From an uncultured Lentisphaeria bacterium (GTDB lineage: Bacteria; Verrucomicrobiota; Lentisphaeria; JABSQK01; CAJWLW01), in NCBI GenBank assembly GCA_913042885.1, contig CAJWLW010000003.1, positions 1 through 59,313 of the forward strand: DNA of 59,313 nt. Reading direction: 5' to 3'. Positions 43,847-53,800 of the stretch are shown here, piece after piece. The first letter of the stretch is position 1; each line of letters opens with the position of its first letter. A program made the translations under genes and the position numbers. Under the pieces are notes generated by a model, which did not search any database, was not told the origin of the DNA, and was given only the letters and a program-made list of their open reading frames with translations.

Positions 43847-45082
43847 ATGCCCACCGAAAATGACCCAATAGTCTGCCCGCTGCAGGAAACCGGTCCCGAC
43901 AATCTGCGCAACAGCGAAGGCGCTGTGATCGAGCTGCGTGACGGCCGTTTGCTGCTGGCGTACACCCATTTCTATGCGGACGCCGATGACTTCGGCGCCG
44001 GCGACATTCGTGGCAAGACGTCGGCGGACGGTGGCAAAACCTGGTCGGCACCGTTCATAGTGCAGCCCAACACCGGGAACTACAACACCGGCAGGCTGGC
44101 GTTGATTCGGTTGCCGGCGACCTCGGACGGCTATAGAACACGCCCGGATATTCTGGGCCTGGTCTACGTCGACCTCGGCGATTTCTATCACAACCGGATG
44201 TATCTGAAAACGTCGGTCGACGAGGGTCAGAATTGGTCGACCCCGATTCCGATCAATGAGACCGGCATGCTCGGGCATGTCTGCCAGCGCGGCGATACCG
44301 CAGTAGTCCTGAGGTCGGGACGGATCCTCGTGCCGGCATATGCGATGTTCGGCGGGCTCTGCGCCAGTTTCATGTTCTACAGCGACAACCGTGGGCAATC
44401 GTGGCAACGCAGTCTTGGGGAAATATCCATCAGGCTGACCGCCGACGGCCACCCGTTCGGTTTCACTGACTTCGAGGAACCTGCGGTGGTGCAGTTACGC
44501 AATGGGCGCCTGATGTGTTTCGGCCGCACCCATCTCGGCCAATTATACAAAAGCTACTCAGTCGACGACGGCCTGCGCTGGTCAACACCGGAACCGACCG
44601 GGCTGGCGTCGAGCTACTCGCCGGCGGCGCTCAAGACCATTCCGGAAAGCGGCGACATCGTCTGCGTCTGGAACCAGGTGTCCGGGCAGGAAATTGCCGA
44701 CGGCCTCGGCCGTATGCGGATGTCATGTGCGGTGAGCCGCGACGACGGCGAGACCTGGGCACATTTCCAGAATCTCGAATCCCTCGACGACACGACACGG
44801 ATCGAACCGGACGGCGGCTTCGACACAGTCAGCGAGGTGCATGCGATCCAGCGGCGGCAGGCATTGAAAGCGGCCGACACCCGCACCCATTATCCGGAGT
44901 CGGTCACCTGCCGTTATCCCCGCTGGCCGGGCAACATCCACAACGACTATCCGTCGATCACTTTCACCAGCACCGACAACGCAGTGATCATCTACGGCGC
45001 CAGCGATTACGAAACGGCTGGCCTGGAGGCCGGCCTGAAGGTCGTCGTGCGGCCGATCAGCTGGTTGTACGAACCAGCGTGA
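43847..45082 (+). CDS. Sialidase-family (BNR/Asp-box) six-bladed propeller protein
   Basis: A 411-residue protein; GAGG seven bases before the ATG supports the start. Asp-box repeats are clear: SADGGKTWS (about 59), SVDEGQNWS (about 125), SDNRGQSWQ (about 184), SVDDGLRWS and SRDDGETW. They lie on successive blades of a sialidase-type propeller. FEEPAVVQLRNGRLM is a conserved blade strand. There is no signal peptide, unlike most secreted sialidases, and the catalytic arginine triad is not obvious, so an exo-glycosidase other than sialidase is possible. Confidence 0.88.
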   Translation: MPTENDPIVCPLQETGPDNLRNSEGAVIELRDGRLLLAYTHFYADADDFGAGDIRGKTSADGGKTWSAPFIVQPNTGNYNTGRLALIRLPATSDGYRTRPDILGLVYVDLGDFYHNRMYLKTSVDEGQNWSTPIPINETGMLGHVCQRGDTAVVLRSGRILVPAYAMFGGLCASFMFYSDNRGQSWQRSLGEISIRLTADGHPFGFTDFEEPAVVQLRNGRLMCFGRTHLGQLYKSYSVDDGLRWSTPEPTGLASSYSPAALKTIPESGDIVCVWNQVSGQEIADGLGRMRMSCAVSRDDGETWAHFQNLESLDDTTRIEPDGGFDTVSEVHAIQRRQALKAADTRTHYPESVTCRYPRWPGNIHNDYPSITFTSTDNAVIIYGASDYETAGLEAGLKVVVRPISWLYEPA

Positions 45083-45217
45083 ACGCTTACCGACTCACCG
45101 ACGGGTCCGTGGACTGATCACAGGGCAAATAACCAGCACCAACGTTGTAACCGCGAACTACTATTCGACTGTCGCAATAGTACTGTTGCAAACTGTGCAG
45201 GGAGCCAAACTACCTGA

Positions 45218-48200
45218 ATGAAACGAATCCACCCGCTTTTCAAACATGCCCCGCTCCTGGCCCTGACCGGCTGCCTGGTCGCGGCAACGCCACAAGTGAT
45301 GGCTTGGGGCTCTCCCCACGAGTCGATCACGCGCGCCGCCCTGGCGGTGCAGCCGGAAGCGCTGCAGGCGCTCTGGTCCCAGCCGTACCGGCATCCGTTG
45401 GATAATGTGGAGCGCCCGATCAGTGAGTACCTCTGCTCGTACTGGTGGTGGTGCGGAAATCCAGATCACGTCGAAGGACCCACGGCCTCGGCGGCGCACA
45501 AGAATCATGCCAAGCAATTCATGTACGGTGAGCAGGACAGCAGGTTCGCGGTGCCGACGCCCCATGGGCTGCCGATGCCGGAGACCGGGTCGGTCTGGGG
45601 CTACCACTACTTCAGTTTTTCGCCCACAGCCAACAGGGGGCGGTATATACGGGGGGCGCAATGGTACTTCGAGCATATGATCGAAGCCTTTCGTGACCAT
45701 CGGCCGGCAGACGCGGCGCAGTACGCCGGCACGTTCGCCCACGCCGTCGAGGATCGATCGTCCACAGTCCACGCCTGGGACGGCTACGGCGACGAGCGTC
45801 ATGCCATCGAGAAGAAACATGGCCTGACCACGGCAATGAAGCACGGTATGTCGGTCTTCTGGTTCATCGACGACAACGCGGTGGACGCAGCGATTCCCGG
45901 TTACACACCACAACTGCTGGGGCCTTCCGTCGAGGCCGCGGCAGCGGCGGTGGGCCTGCGCCTGGAGGCAATCACCGACGAGGCCCGGGCGCTGCTCGCC
46001 GACTCCGACAACGGCTACCTGGCAACGCACCGCGAGGACGACTGGCAAAACGCCGGCACCAGCGATGCCACCGATGCCACGATGGCAGCGATGGCCCGCA
46101 CCAGCTCCCGCCTGACCGCCGACATTTTCTACACCGCCTGGTATCTCGCTTACCTGCCGCCGCCGCTGGCAGCCGACGCCGCAAGCGCAACTGTCGACGC
46201 GCCGCTGGCAGCCGATACCTGGGTGCGCCGCAGCGAACCCGATACGGTACAGGACCACACGATGAATCTGAGCTGCGGCTACCAGGATTACACCTTTCTC
46301 AAGTTCGACCTGAGCGGCATCGATGCCGGTGCGTACATTCGCCGGGCGACGTTGACGATCCGCATCCGCAACGACTTCAAGGCGGACGAAGTCGTCAACC
46401 TCCATGCCGTCCCCGACTCCGGCTGGGACGAAGAGACCATGACCGCCAGCTCAGCGCCAGCGGCCGGCGAATTGTTGGCCAAGTTCACGGCCGAAGCATC
46501 GGAACCGGGGATTTCGCAGCTGGACGAGATCGACGTCACCGCCTATGTCAAAAAAGCACACGCCGCGGCTCAGGAACTGGCAGCGATGCAAATGACGATG
46601 GCCAACAGGGGGCCGGGCGTTTTCATCCGAGCCCGCGAGCACCGGGACCAGTCGGAACAGCCGTGGGCCCGGCTCAGCCTGCAGCTCGAACACCCGGGCG
46701 AATCCGTGCTCACACTGGCTGACAACGGCAAGACAGAGTACCGCATCATTGTCGATGACAACGCCGATGTCAGTACGCACGCCGTGGCGAACGACCTGGC
46801 AGCGCTGCTCACTGAAATCACCGGTGCCACCTTCCCCGTGGCAACCGACAATACCGCACCGTCGTCGCACGAGATTGTGCTGGGACACGGCAATCGTCGA
46901 CTCGAGTCACTGCAGTTGACCAAGCTTACCGGGGATTTTGCTGAGGACGAATACGAGATCCGCACAGTCGGGACAACGCTGGTCATTGCCGGTGCGCCGC
47001 CCCGCGGCACGATCAACGGAATCTACGGATTTCTACAGGATCACCTTGGCTGCCGGTGGTTCACCGCCGGCGTCAGCAGCATTCCAAAAGCTGCCGCCCT
47101 ATCGGTAAAAATCGCCGACCGGCAGCGGCCGGCGTTCGGACAGCGCTCGGTGCTGGCTCCGTCACACTGGGACGCAGCGTGGACCGCCCGCAACCGCCTG
47201 AATGTGTGCAAGACCTATGGCGGCGCGCAGTCCCGCGCCCATCTCATGAACGACAAACGGGTGCAGACGATCTGGGACTACTATGAATCCCACGGCCTGG
47301 CCAACATACCGGAGTCGCTGTTCAGGGAGCACCCGGAGTTCTACGCGGAAATCGGCGGCGAGCGTACCATGCATGAGGAAGGGAATCGGCGCGCCTATTG
47401 CATCACCAATCCAGGATTCGTAACCTACGTCGCCGAGCGGCTCGGACGCCGGGTACGCAACGTCAAGGGCCCCATCGTTGTCGGGCTTGGCCACACGGAC
47501 AGCGCCAATCGCTGCCTGTGCGACGTGTGCAAGGCCAGTTACGATCACATCGGCCTGGCCGGCACCTACATGACGTTCGACAACGCTGTGGCGAAACAGC
47601 TGGCCGCAGTGAATCCCGATGCCATCGTCGACACGCTCTCCTACGGCATGACCTTCGCGCCGACCCCGGTGAAGATGGCGCCGAACGTGCGCGTCACCTG
47701 GTGCCCGATCTCCGGCTGCTACGCCCATGCATTCGGCCAATGTGCAGTCAACCGCGACCGCGGTCATCTCGAGAAGCTCACCCGGTGGCAGGCGAACACG
47801 GATCAGCTGCAGATCTGGTATTACCATTATCAATCCGACAACCTCATGCCGCACCTGCGTCTCAACGCCACGCGGCAGAATTTTCAGGAATTCCACCGGC
47901 GCGGCATCCAGGCGCTCTTTGTCGAATCCTATGGCGGCACGGCCTGCCTACGCACCCATCCGGTGCCAGACGGCGACAAACTGATCCCGGCCTTCGGTGC
48001 CGCCGATGGCGGCGAATACTTCACCGTGCCAATGGAGCTCGATCATCTGCGCTCGTACATTCTCTGCCGCCTGCTGTGGAATCCGGATTACGACATCGAA
48101 ACCGGCATCCGCGAATTCTGCCACGGCTACTACGGCGCGGCCGGGCCAGACATGGTCGAGTACGTGCTGGCGGTCGAGTCGCTCGATTCGTACGCCCGTA

Positions 48201-49078
48201 CGACGGGCTCCTACGAACAGTACGACGGTGTGCATCAGGGTTGCGGCACTGCACCTGAGTTGAAGTGGGATGTAACCGGGCGGCTCAATGCACTATTCGA
48301 CCGTGCCGAAGCCCGCGTCGCCACGAACCCGGTGCCGCTTCGTCGCATACAGATGGCACGGCTGCCGCTGCAACTGTCGATTCTCTGTTATGCCGCGCCT
48401 GACGATCCGCTGCGCCAACCTGCCTTCGACGGGTTCTTCCGGCTCACCGAGGAACTCGGGCTGAAAGTAATCAATCGCTCCGGCATCAGTTACGAGCGCA
48501 TGTCGTTGGCTGACTTCAAGAAGCTGGTGAGCGACCCCACGAAAATCGTCCGGCGCGGCCGGGAACCGCTCGGCGCCAACCTGCTGCGCAACTCGGATTT
48601 CGAGCTCGACCAGGATGCGGACGGCATCCCCGACGGCTGGGCCGCCACCGGCAAGTACAATCCCGAGGGCTACGACCTCGACCCGGCCGGCGTCAGCCTC
48701 GATGCCGGGCGGGTCTACAGCGGCAAGCACAGCGTCAAGCTGGTCAAGCAGCCGGCGACCAGGCAAATCGTGGCCCTGCGCCAGCGGTTCAAGGCTACGC
48801 CCGGCACCTCGTACCGCATGTCGATCCGCTACCAGGCCGACGTCAGCAATGGCTCAGTCGTCATCATCTTCACGCAGTTCGATGCCGACGGCACCGAGCT
48901 GGGGCACAACGGCAGCGCCGGCGGCGTCAAGTCAACGGGCGAGCGGTGGACCGAGATGCACGCCGACACGACAGCGGATAAAAACACCGCCGAGCTGATG
49001 GTCGAGTTTCTGTTCTACGACGACCAGGCCGAGGGCGTCGCCTGGATCGATGACTTTTCCTGTGCACCGATCAAGTAG
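45218..49078 (+). CDS. Secreted chimera: phospholipase C/P1-like domain, DNRLRE-like module, DUF4838 and C-terminal CBM
   Basis: A 1286-residue secreted protein. The signal peptide ends ...PQVMA and the mature protein begins with Trp30 (WGSPHESITRAAL), as in zinc phospholipases C and S1/P1 nucleases, whose N-terminal Trp and nearby His bind zinc. His175, Asp179 and His185 in FAHAVEDRSSTVHAW continue the site. After it come a DNRLRE-like beta module (about 325-490; ADTWVRR, DYTFLKFDLSG), a DUF4838/GH20-like unit (about 495-1120; APPRGTINGIYGFLQDHLGC, split as PRGTING and IYGFLQDHLGC; cysteine motif CLCDVC) and a carbohydrate-binding jelly roll (1130-1286; NLLRNSDFELDQDADG, IDDFSC). The pairing suggests attack on a glycan bearing phosphodiester or lipid groups, as inference. 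Plus-strand neighbour of two pseudopilins. Confidence 0.88.
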   Translation: MKRIHPLFKHAPLLALTGCLVAATPQVMAWGSPHESITRAALAVQPEALQALWSQPYRHPLDNVERPISEYLCSYWWWCGNPDHVEGPTASAAHKNHAKQFMYGEQDSRFAVPTPHGLPMPETGSVWGYHYFSFSPTANRGRYIRGAQWYFEHMIEAFRDHRPADAAQYAGTFAHAVEDRSSTVHAWDGYGDERHAIEKKHGLTTAMKHGMSVFWFIDDNAVDAAIPGYTPQLLGPSVEAAAAAVGLRLEAITDEARALLADSDNGYLATHREDDWQNAGTSDATDATMAAMARTSSRLTADIFYTAWYLAYLPPPLAADAASATVDAPLAADTWVRRSEPDTVQDHTMNLSCGYQDYTFLKFDLSGIDAGAYIRRATLTIRIRNDFKADEVVNLHAVPDSGWDEETMTASSAPAAGELLAKFTAEASEPGISQLDEIDVTAYVKKAHAAAQELAAMQMTMANRGPGVFIRAREHRDQSEQPWARLSLQLEHPGESVLTLADNGKTEYRIIVDDNADVSTHAVANDLAALLTEITGATFPVATDNTAPSSHEIVLGHGNRRLESLQLTKLTGDFAEDEYEIRTVGTTLVIAGAPPRGTINGIYGFLQDHLGCRWFTAGVSSIPKAAALSVKIADRQRPAFGQRSVLAPSHWDAAWTARNRLNVCKTYGGAQSRAHLMNDKRVQTIWDYYESHGLANIPESLFREHPEFYAEIGGERTMHEEGNRRAYCITNPGFVTYVAERLGRRVRNVKGPIVVGLGHTDSANRCLCDVCKASYDHIGLAGTYMTFDNAVAKQLAAVNPDAIVDTLSYGMTFAPTPVKMAPNVRVTWCPISGCYAHAFGQCAVNRDRGHLEKLTRWQANTDQLQIWYYHYQSDNLMPHLRLNATRQNFQEFHRRGIQALFVESYGGTACLRTHPVPDGDKLIPAFGAADGGEYFTVPMELDHLRSYILCRLLWNPDYDIETGIREFCHGYYGAAGPDMVEYVLAVESLDSYARTTGSYEQYDGVHQGCGTAPELKWDVTGRLNALFDRAEARVATNPVPLRRIQMARLPLQLSILCYAAPDDPLRQPAFDGFFRLTEELGLKVINRSGISYERMSLADFKKLVSDPTKIVRRGREPLGANLLRNSDFELDQDADGIPDGWAATGKYNPEGYDLDPAGVSLDAGRVYSGKHSVKLVKQPATRQIVALRQRFKATPGTSYRMSIRYQADVSNGSVVIIFTQFDADGTELGHNGSAGGVKSTGERWTEMHADTTADKNTAELMVEFLFYDDQAEGVAWIDDFSCAPIK

Positions 49079-49104
49079 CCGGGTGGATCACCGGCACTGC
49101 CGCA

Positions 49105-49953
49105 CTAATCGACGACGTCGAACATGCCGTAACCGCCGGAAATTCCCGCTGTGTGGACTTCACCGGGTGACACGAACCTGGCGGAGCCGTCCACGAAAAG
49201 AAAGTTGGAGCCGGTGCCGTGACGGTCCTGCGCCATGCCGGAGAAATACGTTCCGAATACATTGTGGGAGTCAAAGTACCCGTCGGCGTTGCGGTCCTCA
49301 TTCAACGGGTAATACGACGGGCTGATCAGGTAATCGCTGATACCGTCGCCAATCACGAACGTCCGGCTCGGAATATTGCCCAGTTTCTGGTGCGGCGAGG
49401 TGTTGGATTGTGCATGCCGATATGGTGCCGCCGTCGTGTCGCCCTGGGCGCCATGCGACACGTATGTGTTGCCGCCGCTGTCGCCGTCGCCATTGGGTGG
49501 ATGCCAAATGTCGGGGTACTTGTCGCCTTTCGGGTGCACCGGACAGATGAGTGCATAAGGGCTGTCAAAGCGATTGTCGACAAAGTTCCGCTCGGCAATC
49601 CAATTCGTATCGTTTTCATCGCCGCCCAAATAGATCGCATACGACGGCTGCCAGGCGTAGTGCTGCTCGGCGGCGTTCTCGATCTTGCCGGACGGCATGA
49701 AGTCGGCATTGTCGTCCGCATAAAATTGTACCGCCAGTCCGATCTGCTTGAGATTGTTCAGACACACGACACGCTGAGCCGTGGCCTTGGCGTTTTGCAA
49801 AGCCGGCAACAGCATGCTGGCAAGGATCGCGATGATAGCGATCACGACCAGGAGTTCGATAAGCGTGAAATACCTTGACGCTGCCCGGAAATTGCCGGGG
49901 GCGCGCTCGATCAAGGCAAAGACTCGTGAGGATTGATTCGGTTGCAGCACCAC
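49105..49953 (-). CDS. Pseudopilin-like protein, second copy
   Basis: The frame is open upstream into the next gene, but a short leader is expected. GTG at 49953 (or 49950, or TTG 49914) gives a leader ending in [10 protein letters not shown]; the processing-site residue before Phe is Tyr rather than Gly, which is unusual and may lower processing. The hydrophobic helix and [20 protein letters not shown] follow the pattern of the copy at 8548. The end has an H-x-DG-type block ([12 protein letters not shown]) and DGYFD. It lies 17 bases downstream of the pseudopilin at 49970, probably one operon. Confidence 0.82.
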   Translation of the reverse strand: MVLQPNQSSRVFALIERAPGNFRAASRYFTLIELLVVIAIIAILASMLLPALQNAKATAQRVVCLNNLKQIGLAVQFYADDNADFMPSGKIENAAEQHYAWQPSYAIYLGGDENDTNWIAERNFVDNRFDSPYALICPVHPKGDKYPDIWHPPNGDGDSGGNTYVSHGAQGDTTAAPYRHAQSNTSPHQKLGNIPSRTFVIGDGISDYLISPSYYPLNEDRNADGYFDSHNVFGTYFSGMAQDRHGTGSNFLFVDGSARFVSPGEVHTAGISGGYGMFDVVD

Positions 49954-49969
49954 AGGATTCCGGTTGTGA

Positions 49970-50752
49970 TCAGTAATACGTATCGCCAACGTAAAATGGC
50001 ATTGCGTTGTCGTAATAATAGGTCTCCAGTGGCGCTTGAAGAATACCGCTTGCCGGCGCCGCCCCGCCTCCGCTGCCGGCATAATAATCGAGGCCGTTGT
50101 AGACGAAATCAGGTGCCCGATACCATCTTGCCGAGCCGTCGAAATAAAGCGCGTTGAAGCCGTCCTCGTGAGAATTTTCAAAATCATTCCGATATACGTC
50201 GGCAACGGCTGCCGCCGAAGAATTGCGAGCAATATTGGCCGCCGGGTTGTCCGGGTGGGAATTCGTCGCCCGCAGCGCTGTCGACCGGTAGTTGTAGCTC
50301 GACAGGGCAGCCCCGGAAACAGTCAGGGAGACGTCCTGCAGCCGGTCGACACAGGCGGATTTCAGGTAAGTCGAGCCATATTGATCCTCCGACTGCGCCG
50401 GGCAGAAATAGACCTCGGCAGACTTCAGATGCCCTTCATCGTAAAGGATGCCCAAACCGCCGTAGAACGCCCCGGACTGTCCCCACAAGTTGGAGAACCA
50501 AAAATTGTAATCGGTCGGCGGCCCGTCCCATCGCAAGTTCGGCGGGCAGAAATCACGGTTGTCACCGGCGTACATCGTCAGGGCGATTCCCATTTGTTTT
50601 TGATTGCTGAGGCAGGCACCCTGCTTGGCCCTGCTCTTCGCATTGGACAATGCCGGCAGCAGCATGCTCGCCAGAATCGCAATGATGGCAATGACAACGA
50701 GGAGTTCGATGAGGGTGAAGCGATACAGGTTTCGATCAGGCAATTTCGGCAC
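49970..50752 (-). CDS. Pseudopilin-like protein, third copy
   Basis: A 260-residue protein with leader [11 protein letters not shown], then FTLIELL and the same hydrophobic stretch; the residue before Phe is Arg rather than Gly, again unusual. After the helix come [19 protein letters not shown] and [13 protein letters not shown], then a variable region and [20 protein letters not shown] near the end. It is the first gene of the pair with the pseudopilin at 49105 and divergent from the GH123-like giant at 50843. Confidence 0.88.
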   Translation of the reverse strand: MPKLPDRNLYRFTLIELLVVIAIIAILASMLLPALSNAKSRAKQGACLSNQKQMGIALTMYAGDNRDFCPPNLRWDGPPTDYNFWFSNLWGQSGAFYGGLGILYDEGHLKSAEVYFCPAQSEDQYGSTYLKSACVDRLQDVSLTVSGAALSSYNYRSTALRATNSHPDNPAANIARNSSAAAVADVYRNDFENSHEDGFNALYFDGSARWYRAPDFVYNGLDYYAGSGGGAAPASGILQAPLETYYYDNAMPFYVGDTYY

Positions 50753-50773
50753 TGGATTGTCGATGAAAAAAAG

Positions 50774-50782
50774 TGCTATAGT
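50774..50782 (+). promoter_or_regulatory. Extended -10 promoter for the GH123-like gene
   Basis: TGCTATAGT, an extended -10 box, lies about 60 bases upstream of the ATG at 50843, the same form and distance as before the genes at 40859 and 42398. No good -35 box is seen. A TATAAC at 50793-50798 is an alternative. Confidence 0.5.
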
Positions 50783-50842
50783 AGCCGTACTCTATAACGA
50801 CGACGGATATTCTGCAATCGAACGGACGCCCGCCCAACCGCC

Positions 50843-53800
50843 ATGACACGACTGTATTTCGCCCTCCTCATCGGCGCTTTGACTTCCATGCCCGCCCAGG
50901 CACAGCCCGCGGTCGCGGCAGTCAGCTTTCGCGCCACCTTCGACGCCACGCTCGATGCCGAGCTCGCCGCCGGCCGCTCCACGCCGAAAGCAGTCGACGG
51001 TAACGTCGGCTACGACACCGGCAGGTACGGCCAGGCCCTCGTTGCCGGCGAAGACGGCGCCGTCGTCTCGTATCGCATCGAGCGCAATCTCGATACCAGG
51101 AAAGGCGCCCTGTCCTTCTGGTTCCTGCCGGTGAACTGGACGCCTGGCGAGTTGCGGGCCCATTTGTTCTTGCACACCCCGTTCGCGGGAATCTTCCGCA
51201 TCCTCAACGATGAAGCCGGCCAGCTGGTATTCGAGATTGGAACGGATCTGGGACAACGACGCCGGGTGTCGGCACCCCTTGCGAATTGCGCCCAGGGGGA
51301 ATGGGTGCATGTCGCCGTCAACTGGTCGGCCGAAGCGCTGGAGCTGTTCCTTAACGGCAAGGCCGCCGCGGAGACGCCGTGCGAGGCGCGGTTTCTACCG
51401 CGGATTGTGAACTACAACCTTGTTGTCGGCGACCTGCCCCATGCCCGCGGCCGCGAGACGGCGCGCAAGACCTTGATCGACGACCTGACGATTTACCATC
51501 GTCCCCTGGGTGCCGGCGAGCTCGGGCGCGTCGAGGCCGCGACCGGCGGCAAGATGCCTGCCTACCGGCCGCCGGTAATCAGTGTCGCCCGGCAGGACGC
51601 GCCGATTGTCGTCGATGGCATGGTCGATGCCAAGGAATGGCGGCAAGGCGCCGTGTTCGGCAATTTCCTCAATGTCTCGGACCACAAGCTGGCACCGTTG
51701 CCGACAGAGGTCCGAGTCGCACACGACGGGGAAAGACTCTATTTCGCGGTTGCCTCACCGGTGGTCGGCGGCTTTCCGCTCAAGGCGGACAGCCGCCGGC
51801 GCGACGATCAGGTGTGGACGGACGACGCCGTGCAGATTTATCTGACACCGCCGCATGGGGACAATCGCTTCCATTTCGTCAGCAACTGCAAGGGCGTCAT
51901 CTTCGACCGCAAGACGATTGTCGGGATCAAGCACGATCCGACCTGGAACGGGGAGTGGGAGGTGGCCAATCGGGTTGCCGCCGGGACATGGACCCTGGAA
52001 GTCGCGATCACCTTCGAGGCGCTTGGCGTCAAGCCGCCTGCCAACGGCGAGGTCTGGCGATTGAATGTCACGCGCGATCGGGTGACGCCTCAGAATCTAT
52101 CGTGCTGGCCGCGACTGAGCGCCTTTGGCGATGCCGACGGCCACGGGTATTTGCGCTTCGCCGATGCCGGACCGGCGGTGGCGGTGGCGGATTTCGGCAG
52201 CGCCGGCAGTCGGGTCAACTTCGACGCTGCCATTGCCCTGCCGCCCGGCGCGGCACCGATCCGGTTGGCGGCAACGCTGACTATGGCACGATCCGGCACA
52301 TTGCTGGCGACCGAGCGCTTCACGCTCGAGGCGGCTGCCGGCGTGAAGCGATTTCCGATCCGTGTCGACGCCGGTGACCAGATCCCGGACGCGATCAGTT
52401 TCACGGTGGTCGACGCATCGGGTGTCGAGCATTATCACGACACGGTCTACACGCCGGTCACCGGCAGTCTGCAGCTCGACGCGACACCGATTCCAAGCCG
52501 GGGGGTGTGCAAGGTCCAGCTGCGGGAGCGCGACGACACGGTCCTCGCTGCCAAGCCGATGGCGGTGGTCGAACTGCGGCGCACCGATACGCCGGATGCG
52601 GCGGCGGTCCGTACGGTCACGCTTGCCGCGCTCAACGGCGGCAGTGGGGCCGGTGAATTCGACATCGCATCGTTGCCGCCCGGCTCGTACGAACTGAACG
52701 CGCGCCTGGTCAGCGGCGGCGTGACGCTTGACAGCACCACCGCACCGTTCGTCAAACCGCCTGATCCCTGGCGCACCGCGGGCGTGGGCAAGTCCGACAC
52801 ACCGCCGCCGCCATGGACACCAATGACCGCGACCGGTGACCACACGTCCTTGACCGTCGGCTGCTGGAATCGTGTGTATCAGTTCAACGGCTCGCCCGTG
52901 CCCACGGTCATACGTAACGGCGACGTGACGCAGCTGGCCGCACCGATGCGGCTCGCCGCTCGCGTTGATGAGCGTGAGCTCGACTGGCAGGAACGCCGGA
53001 TCACCGACGTCCAACACGACGACGTACGAGTCAGTTTCTCGACGCACATGCGTGCCGGTGGCATCACCGTCGATGCGCAGACGTACGTCGAGTACGACGG
53101 CATGCTGTGGACCGACATCACGGTCGCGCCCTCCGTGGCCAAAACCGCACCGACCCTTGACGCACTCGAATTGATCGTCCCCGTAGATGCGCGTTTCGCC
53201 TCGTTGCGACACATTCCCAACGAACATCTGCTGACCGGCAACACCGGTAAGGAAGACGGCTGGAGCTGGGACTACTCGGCGCGCCGATATTTTCTCTGGA
53301 TCGGCAACGAAGACCTTGGCCTGACCTGGTTCTACGAACGCGAAGCGCCGTTCCGTCACAGCGACAAGGCAAAGCGCGTCGGCCTGGAGTTGCGGAACGG
53401 GGTGATGTACTTCAAGGTGCGGTTTGTCGACCATCGGATCGCCTTGGCAGAACCGCTGACGCTCAGCTTTGGCCTGCAAGCGACACCGGTGAAGTCGCGA
53501 CCGGCCGGTTGGCGGCGTTGGGGGGAGCCGCGGAAGGTCGGCCAAAGCTTTCATATCCCGTGGACCAGCGAGCATTTCGATCGTTACGCCGCCGGCTACC
53601 CGGAAGCAACTAACACCGGTTTCTATCGGCGCTTCGTCCAGCGCTACCAGCGGGATCATAAATTCCTTCCCTACAAGATCCTGATGTGGCATGGCATCGA
53701 CACGCCGGAGTACAAGTACTACGGCGCGGACTGGGACCTCGGCGGCGGCATCAACAAATACCACGACACGCGCCGGCATTGGTTTGGAATTCGGGTCTGC

